The position numbers and the translations under genes are program-made. A stretch of 64,000 nucleotides of DNA from NCBI GenBank assembly GCA_963719855.1, contig CAVRDK010000007.1, positions 1 through 64,000 of the forward strand, read 5' to 3'. The stretch comes from CAIQPV01 sp963719855 (lineage in GTDB: Bacteria > Pseudomonadota > Gammaproteobacteria > Burkholderiales > Gallionellaceae). A model generated the notes under the pieces. It searched no databases, was not told the origin of the DNA, and saw only the letters and a list, made by a program, of their open reading frames with translations. Of the stretch, positions 16,899-26,905 are shown piece after piece. The first letter of the stretch is position 1, and each line of letters starts with the position of its first letter.

Positions 16899-17467
16899 TT
16901 CAATCTTCCATTTCTCAAAGTTCTGAAATTCGCCATTAATTGCAACGTCTGCCAGAGACGCTAATCTTGTCCTCTTCTCCACGCTGATGACATCCCGTTC
17001 GATGTTATGAAACGTGACATGCGATGCTCACCAGCAACAAAAGCTACTCGACAGACCACTGAACCTTTGCAGCGATACTCGAATTAAAGATTAATGCCAT
17101 TTTCAGCATGTTTTCAAGGGATACGTTACTTTAGCGGCAGCAAACCTGTATTCTTTAATCTCTATTATATGGGCGATATTCTTCCAAGTCGTTATCTTAA
17201 GTGACTTATTGGGCGCGACGTTGCACGTCATATTACTTTTTATCTTCCTGGAAACCGATGCTTGCGCGAAGCGTGCTACGCTTGGCTTAGTTACGAAAAA
17301 ATGGGCGATCTTGCGACCGCCCAAAAGGAGGAGAGTACAAATATCGGGTGATAACACCCAGCGCTGCACACTCGGTGCTAACAATACGCCTGCTCATTCA
17401 GAATTCATATATGCCAAATGGCCTAGATAATTTCCAATTTTGCCTATGCCGCTGCGTAACAAAGAAC
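16899..17467. other. Intergenic region without a recognised gene
   Basis: About 570 bases. A small GC hairpin (GGGCG/CGCCC, 17303-17327) precedes AAAGGAGGAG, but no good ORF follows. Beyond this the sequence runs into a decayed transposase fragment. Confidence 0.4.
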
Positions 17468-17800
17468 TCAAAACGATGCTTCTGCGCCGATGAACTTGAT
17501 CTGGGGCGGTTAGGTCTCAATACTGTTCGCTTAATAAAAATTCCGTTCGCCCCATAGAGCTTTTGGTCGGGCACCCGCCTGAGCTTGTCGAAGGGTTCGG
17601 GTTGCGTAGCTGGTGGTTCGACAAGGCCTTTAGTCCTGAGCGAAGCCGAAGGATCACCACGAACGGTTTAAGTGAACAGTATTGGGTTAGGTCTTGAAGG
17701 AATTGATCCAGCAGCAATTGGCAGGCCAGCGTATCACCCGGCAACACCTCTTAATATCACATCTACGGATACCTCAATCGCATCCAGTCCAATCGCCCGT
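17468..17800 (+). pseudogene. Decayed IS1182-like transposase fragment, interrupted by a MITE
   Basis: Reading across 17470-17517 and then 17695 onward gives DELDLGRLGL + EGIDPAAIGRPAYHPATPL, which matches the N-terminus of an IS1182-type transposase; a second, less damaged copy of this segment is at 26297-26545. A 167-bp element (17518-17684) interrupts it, and joining the flanks restores the frame exactly. Similarity ends by about 17800. No function expected. Confidence 0.75.
17518..17684. mobile_element. 167-bp MITE with 10-bp target duplication
   Basis: Terminal inverted repeats CAATACTGTTCGCTTAA (17518-17534) and its complement at 17668-17684 (one mismatch) are flanked by a perfect direct repeat GGTTAGGTCT (17508-17517 and 17685-17694). 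Removing the element and one repeat rebuilds the transposase reading frame, so this is a true insertion. The interior carries the TTCGACAAGGC/GCTTGTCGAAGG-type inverted segments common in proteobacterial interspersed repeats. It has no coding capacity and must be mobilised in trans. A related copy is at 28566-28680. Confidence 0.85.
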
Positions 17801-17842
17801 CCCAAGCAAATAGTCACGATTTTTGAATCAAAAAGCTGTCGC

Positions 17843-19189
17843 CTATTTTTTTGGGTTTTTCTCTTCCTTCTTTCCGAACAAGCCTTCGACCCAGCCTCCG
17901 ACTTTTGCCCCCACAGCAGTACCAAACCCGGGCCCCAACATGGCAGTACCAATCGTCGCACCTGTCATGGTTCCGCCAGTGGGATAGAGTAACGGAGCGT
18001 CGACTGTTCCCGCAACATTGAGCGGCATGCTGGTGCCCACTGCGTTGACCTGAGCATTGATGCGTCCCGAAAGCTCCTTTTTCGGCGAGACGTTCACATT
18101 GCCATCCACAGTAAACGCACCCGAGACAATCTTGAGTTGTGTGAAACGATAAGCGCCGTGCTCCATGATTAGATGCCCAGACAACTGCTCGAAACGAGTT
18201 TCTCCGCCGGTCGCTCCCTGCTTGGTCAGATTGGTGGCGGCTTTCTGGATATCAACACCGTGAAGTGCTCCGTTTTGAACGTTAAAAAACGTTTCCAGCC
18301 GTAACGTATTCATAAGCTGATCTGCGGATACCGCCGAGGCGGAGAAAATCGGCTTCGCACTAAACTTGCCGCTGACGTGAGTACCAGGTGATAGCATGGA
18401 GGCGACTTGCTGTAACTCCAAGTGACTTATGTCGAGATTACCGTCGAGTTGCAGCCCTTTCTGCCAACGGATAGTTGTTTTGCCAATAACTGTGCCGCCA
18501 TAGAGCTTGGCGCTCACCTCGCCCAAGCTGACATCGTTCAGCGTCGCCACTCCTTTGACAATCAACTCGTCGAACACAAGCGTCGGCCCGATCGGCAATA
18601 CCCATGATCTTGCATTGGCATTGATCAGATATTTTGACTTGTCAACCTTGATGAGCACTTTAAGCTTGCCGTCCTGCGTGGCAATTGATGCGTCCTCGGG
18701 TTCGCCCTTACTGTCGAGGTTTACGCGCACATCAAACGGACCAAAGTTTGCCTTGCCGAAATTGACCAGTGCGTTATTGAAACGTATGCTCTCGACCCGT
18801 ACTTGCGGTTGTTGCGACACCTTGCTGGCATCCGACTTGGTCCATGCCGGGATTTTGTCAATTGCCTTCTGCGTCATAGTCAGAGAGTCGATCTCGATGC
18901 TCCTGATGACCTTAGTCGACTGCAGCAACGAAAATAGATCTGGGGTCACCAGCACCTTGTCGAGCTTGATGTCATCGGTCGTGCCGACCGTGATATCCTC
19001 AACTGTGATATGCGGCAATGGCAATGCGTTGAACCTAATATTCTTTATCGACACCGGCTCTTTAAGCCTGTCTGAGATCTCTTTTTCGATCTGCGGAATG
19101 TAATTGTTGAGCGAGATGAAAAACGGCAATGCCACCGCAATTGCGATCAGTAGCATGAGCGTAATCAGTATGCGTTTAAGCCACTTCAT
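17843..19189 (-). CDS. AsmA-family protein
   Basis: 448 residues from ATG 19189. One membrane helix at the N-terminus (RILITLMLLIAIAVALPFFIS) anchors a long periplasmic region made of repeated beta segments, as in AsmA/TamB-like proteins (EISDRLKEPVSIKNIRFNAL at the start; LSGRINAQVNAVGTSMPLNV near the end). The C-terminus has a Gly-rich stretch (GATIGTAMLGPGFGTAVG) and a Lys-rich tail. These proteins are linked to phospholipid transport between membranes. It is a single gene; the 3' side faces the IS fragment. Confidence 0.85.
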   Translation of the reverse strand: MKWLKRILITLMLLIAIAVALPFFISLNNYIPQIEKEISDRLKEPVSIKNIRFNALPLPHITVEDITVGTTDDIKLDKVLVTPDLFSLLQSTKVIRSIEIDSLTMTQKAIDKIPAWTKSDASKVSQQPQVRVESIRFNNALVNFGKANFGPFDVRVNLDSKGEPEDASIATQDGKLKVLIKVDKSKYLINANARSWVLPIGPTLVFDELIVKGVATLNDVSLGEVSAKLYGGTVIGKTTIRWQKGLQLDGNLDISHLELQQVASMLSPGTHVSGKFSAKPIFSASAVSADQLMNTLRLETFFNVQNGALHGVDIQKAATNLTKQGATGGETRFEQLSGHLIMEHGAYRFTQLKIVSGAFTVDGNVNVSPKKELSGRINAQVNAVGTSMPLNVAGTVDAPLLYPTGGTMTGATIGTAMLGPGFGTAVGAKVGGWVEGLFGKKEEKNPKK

Positions 19190-19286
19190 GCCATGTTCGC
19201 GCAATCAGAATCATCGTTTTTCTATCCTGCTAACTTGTCCATGAACCTTGCTTAGCCACCTCGCTGTACGAAAAGAGTAGTGCAGT

Positions 19287-19422
19287 AAGGACATTATCGG
19301 AATACCTGGAGCCAGTATTCCCCAGTTGGAATCAACGGGGTTGGGAGGTGCTATGGGCTGGCAATCTTGAATGGCGCGCCTTGAATAAACCATAGAATCT
19401 TGTGGCACGTTGCCGCACTTCA
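19287..19422. repeat. Dispersed repeat, copy 1
   Basis: The stretch from AAGGACATTATCGG to GCACTTCA is similar, over about 130 bases with many mismatches, to 26129-26245 (shared blocks: AAGGACAT, GTATTCCC, TGGAATC, ATCTTGAATG, GCACTTCA). It is non-coding. The second copy adjoins an IS1182-like fragment, so both may be decayed IS ends. Confidence 0.55.
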
Positions 19423-19538
19423 CGTCGTCGAATTAGCTGCGAAGCAGACACTTGCTAAATATTCGATTAAGATACCTCGTTACTGTATTGACCTTAGCCG
19501 CTAACACTGAAACCCAGCCAACTGGAAAATTATTGCAT

Positions 19539-20432
19539 TCAGATAAACGAACTGGCGAACTGTATAGCCTGTTCCGCCTCCTCGTCAACTTGCTGTTCCA
19601 CTTCTTCCGCTTTGGATGGGCATATTCCCAACGCTTCCCACTCTTCGGCGCTGATGCCGGGAGCCACATATTCGTTAAGTCCAAAGGACGGCAGCAGTTT
19701 TTCAGTAATATTAATCATGCGCGCCAGCGGTTGCCCTGTCGCTGCTTCGGCTGCGTCCGGATTATGGTGGTAGCGCAACACGGCAATGATTTCTTCCGGC
19801 AAATTCCAATGGCGCGCCAATTCTGCTCCCAATTCATCATGGCATATATCCAGAATTTCCCGCTCAATCTCCAGTGATGGGCGCCCGGTTTCTGCGGCCA
19901 AGTGTGTATGCAGCATATCGCTGCGATTGGGGTCAAGATAAGCCAGCACCAGATAGCCAATGTCGTGCAGCATTCCGGCAAGAAAAATCTGGTCATCCCG
20001 TGGCCGCATCTTTTCGGGCATGAACCGTGCGATACCCAGCATGGCAAATGCGATGCCGATGCTATGCAGCCATAAATCCTGCATGTTAAATTTACCTGCG
20101 GGTGCCTTTGCCATCTGAGACATGATGGCAATGCCGGTAGCGATCGATTGGACGCGCTTGATACCTAGAAGCATCGCTGCATCTCTCACGGTCGTTATAT
20201 GGCGCGATGCGCCGATCATCGCCGAATTGGCCAGCCCGAGGAGTTTCGCCGAGATTTGCGGATCCTGCTCGATCAGCACCAGCAGCATCCGTACGCCTTC
20301 TTCAGTATCCAGCTTTAGCGCCAGCAGTTTTTGCGCAATGACCGGCATGGCTGGCAATGCTTCGAGGTTGTTGATAGCCTGCCGGAGATCTACATGTTCC
20401 CTTCCATTGATCATGTTGTTCATCCGATCCAT
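19539..20432 (-). CDS. HDOD domain protein
   Basis: 297 residues. An HDOD domain occupies residues ~15-215: LEALPAMPVIAQKLLALKLD, LIEQDPQISAKLLGLANSA, and the degenerate HD part GMLHDIGYLVLAYLDP with WNLPEEIIAVLRYHHNP. HDOD proteins act as signalling scaffolds, often for motility or c-di-GMP. The C-terminus is acidic and Gln-rich. It is the last gene of a minus-strand row and a close paralogue of the frameshifted gene just upstream, sharing long identical stretches; a tandem duplication is clear. Confidence 0.88.
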   Translation of the reverse strand: MDRMNNMINGREHVDLRQAINNLEALPAMPVIAQKLLALKLDTEEGVRMLLVLIEQDPQISAKLLGLANSAMIGASRHITTVRDAAMLLGIKRVQSIATGIAIMSQMAKAPAGKFNMQDLWLHSIGIAFAMLGIARFMPEKMRPRDDQIFLAGMLHDIGYLVLAYLDPNRSDMLHTHLAAETGRPSLEIEREILDICHDELGAELARHWNLPEEIIAVLRYHHNPDAAEAATGQPLARMINITEKLLPSFGLNEYVAPGISAEEWEALGICPSKAEEVEQQVDEEAEQAIQFASSFI

Positions 20433-20620
20433 CTAATTTGTTTTGTTGGCACAACTTAGCTTATGCACAAAGTATTTTAACCCCGATATGTGTTCTGACG
20501 GTATATATATAGGGGCGGTCACTTCCCTTCGCAATCGCTTGCGGCAATTATGAAGAAGGCGGAAATGGAATGATTTTTCGGCTGCTGATGCTAAAAAAGA
20601 GACACCTAGCCACAAGGCAA

Positions 20621-21866
20621 TCAGGTAAACGAACTGGCAAACTGCAAGGCCTGCTCCGCCTGCTCGTCTACCTGCGCTTTCACATCTTCCACCTTGGATG
20701 GATCTATACCCAACGCTTCCCACTCCTCGGCGCTGATGTCGGGAGCCACGTATTCGATAATCCCAAAGGATGGCAGCAGTTTTTCCACGATGTTAATCAT
20801 GCGCACCAGCGGCTGCCCCACTGCGGCTTCGGCTGCGTCCGGGTTATGGTGGTAACGCAACACGGCGATGATTTCCTCCGGCAGATTCCAGTGGCGCGCC
20901 AGTTCTGCTCCCAATTCGTCATGACAGATATCCAGAATTTCCCGTTCAACCTCCAGCGATGGGCGATCGGGTTCCTGCGGCCATATGGTTATGCAGCTTG
21001 TCGCTAAGTATGGGGTCAAGGAATGCCAGCGCAAGATATCCGATATCGTGCAACATACCGGCAAGAAAAATCTGCTCATCCTGAGGCCGCATTTTTGCAG
21101 GCATGAACCGTGCGATGCCCTGCATGGCGAATGCGATACCAAAGCTGTGTAACCATAAATCCTGCATATTAAACTCCCCTGCGGGCGGTTTGGTCATCAG
21201 GGAAATGATGGCGATACCGGAGGCGACCGATTGGACGCGCTTGAGGCCCAGCAGCATCGCGGCATCTCTTACGGTCTTTATCTGGCACAATGTGCCGACC
21301 ATCGCCGAATTGGCCAGCCCAAGGATTCTTGCCGATATTTGCGGATCCTGCTCGATCAGCACCAGCAGCATCCGCTCGCCTTCTTCGGTATCCAGTTTCA
21401 ATGCCAGAAGCCTTTGCGCAATAACAGGCATGGCAGGCAAAGTATCGAGGTTTTTGATAGCCAGCTTTAGGTCTGCATGTTTTTTGTCATTGCGAATTTG
21501 CTCTTGCGTCGCCTTGTGTTCCGGGATGTCGGACGGCGTGTCAAGGTTGTGTTCAATCTTTCCTGTATCGTCCTCCATTTCGGTATCGGCCACAATCACG
21601 CCTTCCTGCGCCTCAAAATCAGTGGTAACAAAACGAAGGTCTGCCTCCATCTTTCTTTGATTGGTTAGAAAGAAATTCAAAAAGCTTCCGACAATACCAG
21701 CGACAAACAGAGATGCAACAAAACCTATCAGGAGGTAGCCATAAGTGACCCCTCCTGTCAGCAGCATTCCCATGCCACCCACGATGCACTCTGTCATGAC
21801 AATGGAAACGACAATAGAAAATAGCCAAACATGAACAGACGTGAGTTTCTTCATGTAGTCAATCAT
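20621..21866 (-). pseudogene. Membrane-anchored HDOD protein, frameshifted
   Basis: The first 290 or so residues, from ATG 21866, hold two membrane helices (VWLFSIVVSIVMTECIVGGM and YLLIGFVASLFVAGIVGSFL), an acidic linker and most of an HDOD domain. The frame then ends early at 20946, but the missing C-terminus continues in another frame down to 20621 (RPSLEVEREILDICHDELGA onward). One extra base in the run at 20969-20971 explains this when compared with the intact paralogue downstream. It could be a true mutation or a sequence error. The start overlaps the stop of the upstream FimV-like fragment by four bases, so the three genes were one operon. Confidence 0.8.
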
Positions 21867-22273
21867 GATGTAGACACCATCTCCAAAGAAGGCGGCTCAT
21901 CGGCATGCGTGATTTCGACAGCGGCCCCATGGGTTGATTGTTGTTGCAACAGATGGCTAAGTTGTTTAGGCGTAACCGCCTTGCGCGATGCCATGAATTC
22001 GCCGACGCTTCCATCCCGCTTCGGATCGAAATCAGCCAGGAAATTCTCAATGCCCTGCAATGAAGGCAGGTCGCCAAATTTCACTTCGGTATGAACTCCT
22101 TGCTGTTGCAACAAGGCTTGATCGAGTTGCGCAAGGGTGATTGCCTTGCGTGCCACCAGATACCCCCCGAATCGCCCATGTTTTTTCGGGTCGAAATCAT
22201 CCAGGAAATTCTGTAGATCCAGCTTGGACAACACTCCCATCTCCATCAGGATATCCCCGATAGGCCGATGCAT
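21863..22273 (-). pseudogene. C-terminal fragment of a FimV-like protein
   Basis: 135 codons that continue a FimV-like gene whose N-terminal part lies at 24684-26088 on the far side of an IS21-family element. The present ATG is an artefact: its A is the last base of the IS inverted repeat. Before insertion the frame read from LLPDTLNLHR straight into PIGDILMEMGVLS. The fragment has two copies of a ~36-residue repeat (FLDDFDPKKHGRFGGYLVARK and FLADFDPKRDGSVGEFMASRK), each ending in LLQQQ. Whether the fragment is still translated is unknown; it overlaps the next HDOD gene by four bases. Confidence 0.8.
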
Positions 22274-22385
22274 GTCAAACAGCGTGCAACACTTTCCAGA
22301 TTAGGGGTGGAAACAGCGTCCAATAGTTTCCACCTCGGTATGTAACCATCCGGCGTTTTGGCCGGAGGTATCTGGAGTGTTTTAC

Positions 22386-23886
22386 ATGGACATTATTTAT
22401 GAGATTCGCAGGCGACATTCAGTACAGAAGCAAACGATTACAGAAATTTCCCGCGACATGGGGATATCCCGTCCGACAGTGCGCAAACACCTCAACACCA
22501 TTGAGGAAGCCCAAGTATGTCCGGACGCAGCCTGCCGCACCCAAGCTGGGTCAATTTGAAGAACAACTTAGAAGATGGCTGGAAGAGGAATCCAAGCTCC
22601 CCCGGCCACGCCGTCGCAGTGCCCATCGACTCTTTGAAGGATTGCAGGAAAGCGGCTACACCGGTGCCTACGATAGCGTGCAACGTTTCGTTAAACGTTG
22701 GAAGTCTGGCAATCATGGCCCGAGACTGACCGAAGCCTTTGTGCCACTACAATTTCAGCCAGCAGATGCTTGCCAATTTGACTGGAGCCAGGAGCAAGTC
22801 GAGTTGGGCGGGGTGTTGCAGACCATCAAAGTGGCGCACTTCCGCATGGCCTACAGCCGCCAGATGTTTGTCGTGGCCTATCCAAGAGAAATGCAGGAAA
22901 TGGTGCTCGATGCCCATAGCCGCGCCTTTGCCTTCTTCGGTGGCGTACCTGCGCGCCTGATCTACGACAACCTCAAAACGGTGGTGGATGCTGTCTACAC
23001 AGGCAAAGAGCGTCAATTCAATCGGCGCTTCTTAACGCTTGCCAATCACTATCTGTTTGAGCCGGTCGCCTGCACACCGGCATCTGGCTGGGAGAAAGGG
23101 CAAGTTGAGAACCAAGTGGGTAATGTGCGGGAATGGCTATTTACGCCACTTGCACGCTTTACTTCATTTGCCGCCTTGAACGACTGGCTCGCCACCCGCT
23201 GCAAAGAATTGGCACAGCGCAGTCATCCCGTACAGAAGCAACGCACCATCGCAGCATGCTTCGCTGACGAGCAGTCGTTGTTGCGCCCTATCACTGCGCA
23301 CTTTGATGGTTATGTTGAGCAGATGATGCGAGTCTCTTCGACTTGCCTGATCAGAGTGGATCGTAATCGATATAGCGTACCGGCCAGCGTAGCCGGCCAG
23401 GCGGTTTCTGTTCGCACCACAGCAGATCAGGTGCGCGTCGTGGCTCATGGCGAAGTGATTGCCGCCCACTCGAGAGTGTTTGGGCGAGACCAATTGGTTT
23501 GCGATCCTTGGCATTACCTACCGGTGCTGGAGAAGAAGCCTGGCGCATTACGCGATGGAGCTCCATTCGTGGCGTGGGATTTACCCACGCCGATTAAGGC
23601 AGTGCGTGATCGTATTCTGAAGCAACCCAAGGGGGATCGTGCCTTTGTCGAATTGCTCATGCTGGCAGGCGAAGCAGGACTCGATGCGCTTACAGTGGCT
23701 TGCGAGTTGGCGCTCGAAGGCGGAATCGTCTGTGCGCCCATTGTGATGAATGAGTTGCGCAGGCTCATCGCCCCGCATTTACCTACAGTCGCGATTAATG
23801 TGCCGGATGGAATTGCATTGACGATAGAGCCTCTCGCCAATTGCCAGCGTTATGACCACTTGCTGGGAGCGACCAATGTCCACTGA
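22386..23886 (+). pseudogene. istA: IS21-family transposase IstA, frameshifted near N-terminus
   Basis: The natural start is ATG 22386 (MDIIYEIRRRHSVQKQTITE with a helix-turn-helix SRDMGISRPTVRKHL). An extra G at about 22509 shifts the frame after HLNTIEE; the rest (PKYVRTQPAAPKLGQFEEQL onward) continues in the other frame to 23886. The catalytic DDE residues are all present: FDWSQE, IYDNLKT and EKGQVENQVG. The full protein would be about 500 residues, normal for IstA. It overlaps istB by 11 bases. Removing one base restores the expected IS21 sequence, so this is either inactivation or a sequencing error. Confidence 0.9.
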
Positions 23887-24619
23887 TCACATAGCGAGCT
23901 TAAAAACGTTGCAGCTCTATGGTATGGCAACGGCATGGGGTGAATTGCAGGCAGAAAAACCCAGGCAAACACACCGTCCAGAGAGTTGGATGGAGCGCCT
24001 GATTGCTGCGGAGCAAACGGATCGCCAACTTAAAAGCCTGCGGTATCAGCTTAAAGCCGCTCGCTTCCCGATTCATCGTGATTTGCTTGGCATTGACTGG
24101 ACTGAAACTCCGCTGTCGCAATCGGTAGTTGAACAATTGGCGAGTGCTGCCTTCATGGAAACAGCGCACAACCTGATTCTTGTTGGTGGCACGGGCACGG
24201 GTAAATCGCATCTGGCCACTGCTATCGGGGTAGCTGCGATCCATCAAAGCAAGCGTGTGCGTTTCTTCAATGCAGTCGATTTGGTCAATCAGCTAGAGCG
24301 CGAGAAGATCCAAGGCAAGGTCGGCAATCTGGCCAAGCAGTTGTGCCTTGTGGATGCCGTGATTATGGATGAACTGGGCTATTTGCCGTTTCCGGCATCG
24401 GGTGGCGCGTTGCTGTTTCATCTCATCAGCCATCTTTATGAGAAGACTTCTTTGATCATTACAACGAATCTGTCATTCGGAGAGTGGGTGCAAGTATTTG
24501 GTGATGCGAAGATGACGACTGCCTTGCTAGATCGCGTCACGCATCATTGCGACATCTTGGAGACAGGCAACGAGTCGTACCGCTTTAAGCATCGAAAAAA
24601 CAGCCCTCAGAAAAGCTGA
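23876..24619 (+). CDS. istB: IS21-family helper ATPase IstB
   Basis: 247 residues from ATG 23876; the upstream start at 23852 is unnecessary. AAA+ ATPase related to DnaC: Walker A GGTGTGKSHLA, Walker B VIMDELGYLP, then TTNLSFGEWVQVF and ALLDRVTHHC. It regulates target choice and assembles with IstA. The start lies within the end of istA, giving the usual translational coupling. The reading frame is intact. Confidence 0.95.
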   Translation: MSTDHIASLKTLQLYGMATAWGELQAEKPRQTHRPESWMERLIAAEQTDRQLKSLRYQLKAARFPIHRDLLGIDWTETPLSQSVVEQLASAAFMETAHNLILVGGTGTGKSHLATAIGVAAIHQSKRVRFFNAVDLVNQLEREKIQGKVGNLAKQLCLVDAVIMDELGYLPFPASGGALLFHLISHLYEKTSLIITTNLSFGEWVQVFGDAKMTTALLDRVTHHCDILETGNESYRFKHRKNSPQKS

Positions 24620-26088
24620 ACAAGTGGAAAAGGCTGGACGCTGACTAGTGGAAAGTGTTGGGCGCTGTTTGACAGCCGATGCAGATTTAGTGTGTCGGGC
24701 AATAAGGGCGAGGCAGAGATCCGGCTATTATTATCGGCATACAGTGGGTTATTCGGATCAAGGGTACGCCCCAATGCCCGTATCCCACTCCATGAGGGGC
24801 TGTTTTTATGGTGCTTCAAAAATTCGCGTGCGGTGTTCTCGAATTCTGCTGATTTACCGAGAGAGGAATAGATCGATAGCAATAATGGCCACGCATCTGC
24901 TTTCATGGGGTGCCGCTTGACAATCTCCTTCAATATTTCGACTGCCTTGGCCGAGTGACCATAGGTGGCATAAAGTCCGGCTTCTTCCAGCATTGAATCT
25001 TCTTCAGTCATTTCCTCCGCGATTTTCTGTGCTGGAAGAGGGGGTGATGCGGGAATAGTTCTAGCCGAGCCTGCCTTGAACGGCGCAACAACGGCTGGCG
25101 CATGACCACTCTTGACTTGGGAATTAAGTATCTGGGAAGGCAGTTTGATGGCTGGTTTCAGAATGGGTTCTGCGCCCTGTTTCAAGTTCATGCCGATGCG
25201 CGATTTTGTTTTGATGTAATAGCGCAACCCTAGCCACAGCGCAAGGATGACCAGCGCTAGCCCAATTGCTACCAATATGTTGTTACGAAAATTCAGCTTG
25301 TCTTGCCGTTCCTCTGACTGGTTTATGGCGATGGTTGGCTTAGGGCTACTTCCCTGTGTGTTTGCCGTTACCAAGGTCGTCGTTGACGGTACCGGTGCTG
25401 ATGCTGGTACTGATATCGGCACTGATACCGTTGCCGATGCTGCTACGGTGGGAGGGCTGACACCCAATTCCGATAATTTTATTTTAATTTCACTTAGTTC
25501 ACCTTCCAGCTGCCTGACCTGTTGTTGTAAGGTAAGCAAGCGGCCCTCTAGCAGTTTTTGCTGCGCCAGAAGCATTGCGCGCTCTTCCGCGCTGATTTCT
25601 CGTATATGGGATTCACCGACCGATTCACTGGAGAGCTTTGGCTTGGAAAATATTGAACTGCTCTGTTTTTTCCTGGGGGTTTGCGCTGGCGGCGGGATGG
25701 ACAGCGTCTTGGTTATGCTGTCGATGCCGGGACATTGGATATGTAGTCGTAATTTGGCGTATGCATTGTTAAGCGAATCAAGCGAACTGATGCTCACATA
25801 TTGCCGCTTCCCCTCGGTTTTGAGGGAAAGATTGGCCTTGGTCAGAAAGCCACTGATATCTTCTTGGAGTGGATCGGGGAGGGCTAAAGACAGGCAGGCA
25901 TCTTTAATATGTTCGTCGTTACCTACCATCAACTCTACTTGGGCAAGCAACGGTTCACCAACCATGCTTTGCAATACAACAACATCACCGATGCTAACCG
26001 ACTGAACGACGCGCGGAAATGCCAGCACGACAGTCAGCATGAATGTCGTAATGACGTTTGGCGTGAGGAAAAGTTTTCGGATATCCAT
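24607..26088 (-). pseudogene. FimV-like protein, N-terminal part truncated by IS21
   Basis: An N-terminal signal or anchor is followed by the FimV-type domain (VSIGDVVVLQSMVGEPLLAQ), a coiled coil (residues ~170-210, LLEGRLLTLQQQVRQLEGEL), a Pro/Ser/Thr-rich linker, a membrane helix (ILVAIGLALVILALWLGL) and a cytoplasmic TPR-like part (EEAGLYATYGHSAKAVEILK). FimV proteins organise type IV pili and polar cell signalling. The native reading ends at about 24684 (LLPDTLNLHR); the ORF then runs 70 bases into the IS and stops at 24607. The rest of the gene is 21863-22272. It is followed by HDOD genes, suggesting a pilus or c-di-GMP output. Confidence 0.82.
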
Positions 26089-26128
26089 ATATGGTGTGAT
26101 TGCCCGTCTGCTTACATATTAAAGTTGC

Positions 26129-26245
26129 AAGGACATATTCGAAATACCATGATTCCGGTATTCCCAACCTGGAATCTTCCTAAGTCTGGATGAGATGTAG
26201 GCTGCCATCTTGAATGACGGTCTTTGGAACACAACGGCACTTCAT
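26129..26245. repeat. Dispersed repeat, copy 2
   Basis: Similar to 19287-19422 in the same orientation, sharing short blocks such as AAGGACAT, TATTCCC and ATCTTGAATG. It adjoins the 3' end of the IS1182-like fragment at 26297. Probably the remains of an insertion-sequence end. Confidence 0.55.
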
Positions 26246-26296
26246 ATCGCCATGCGGTCTGTACGTTGTAGCCAACAATTCCATTTCCATGCGTCT

Positions 26297-26545
26297 TCAT
26301 TGAACGGCCATCGGGATCGGTGAGCGATAACCGTAGATGTATATCTTAAGAAGTATTGCCGGGTGATACGCTGGCCTGCCGGTTGCTGCTAGATCAACTC
26401 CTTCGAAACCTAACTGGCCCAGATAAAGTTCATCGACAAAAACATCGGCCACTCTGGCCGAGTTGGTGTCTGCAACATAGTCGTCGAGCAGTTCCGGCAA
26501 CAAGGTTGCCTGAGTTCTGTCTTCGCCCTGTATGAATCGCTTCAT
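26297..26545 (-). pseudogene. IS1182-like transposase, N-terminal fragment
   Basis: 82 codons: MKRFIQGEDRTQATLLPELL, DVFVDELYLGQLGFEGVDLA and ATGRPAYHPAILLKIYIYGY match the N-terminal (DUF772) part of IS1182-family transposases, which are normally 400-500 residues. The match stops at IYIYGYR, followed by eight unrelated residues. The catalytic domain is missing. A second fragment of the same segment is on the other strand at 17.5-17.8 kb. Confidence 0.85.
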
Positions 26546-26905
26546 ATGTGTTTCTCCAACGCATTTCCCGATACATCCATTAACGCATAGCGCGTCTTTC
26601 GGTGAACATTGAATACTACGTTTTTACACAATCTTGGCAAAACTTGCCGGTCGCGACAGCCTGCTTCAGGGTAGGCATTTGCAATTGCGACATACTGCAA
26701 CGTGCCAATAGCTACACTTGAGTTTATATCCTGCGGTACCTCAAGATAAAAGGTTATCGAAGGGGTGACCGTTTCCTCGAATCCGGTGGTTACCGAGGAA
26801 GTTTGAATATGGCTCTCAGTTTACGCTGAATCTGCTTCTGGGTCATGAGGGGATTGAGCGTTTTATCTATGAAGATAGTTTCTCCTTGAATGCTGCGAGT
26901 GGCAC
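26546..26905. other. Intergenic region without a recognised gene
   Basis: About 360 bases between the transposase fragment and srkA. Short open stretches here have poor composition. No repeat, terminator or RNA was recognised. Confidence 0.4.

Larger units (their letters stand above)
22273..24674 (+). mobile_element. IS21-family insertion sequence
   Basis: 2402 bp bounded by TGTCAAACAGCG...CAACACTTTCCA inverted repeats (22273 onward, and complement ending at 24674), carrying istA and istB. A perfect 9-bp direct repeat GCCGATGCA flanks it (22264-22272 and 24675-24683). It has split a FimV-like gene. Further inside the left end GTGGAAACAGCGTCCAATAG repeats part of the terminal motif, as do the internal TGGAAA copies at the right end, the multiple transposase-binding sites typical of IS21. 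istA is frameshifted, so this copy may be inactive. Confidence 0.93.
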
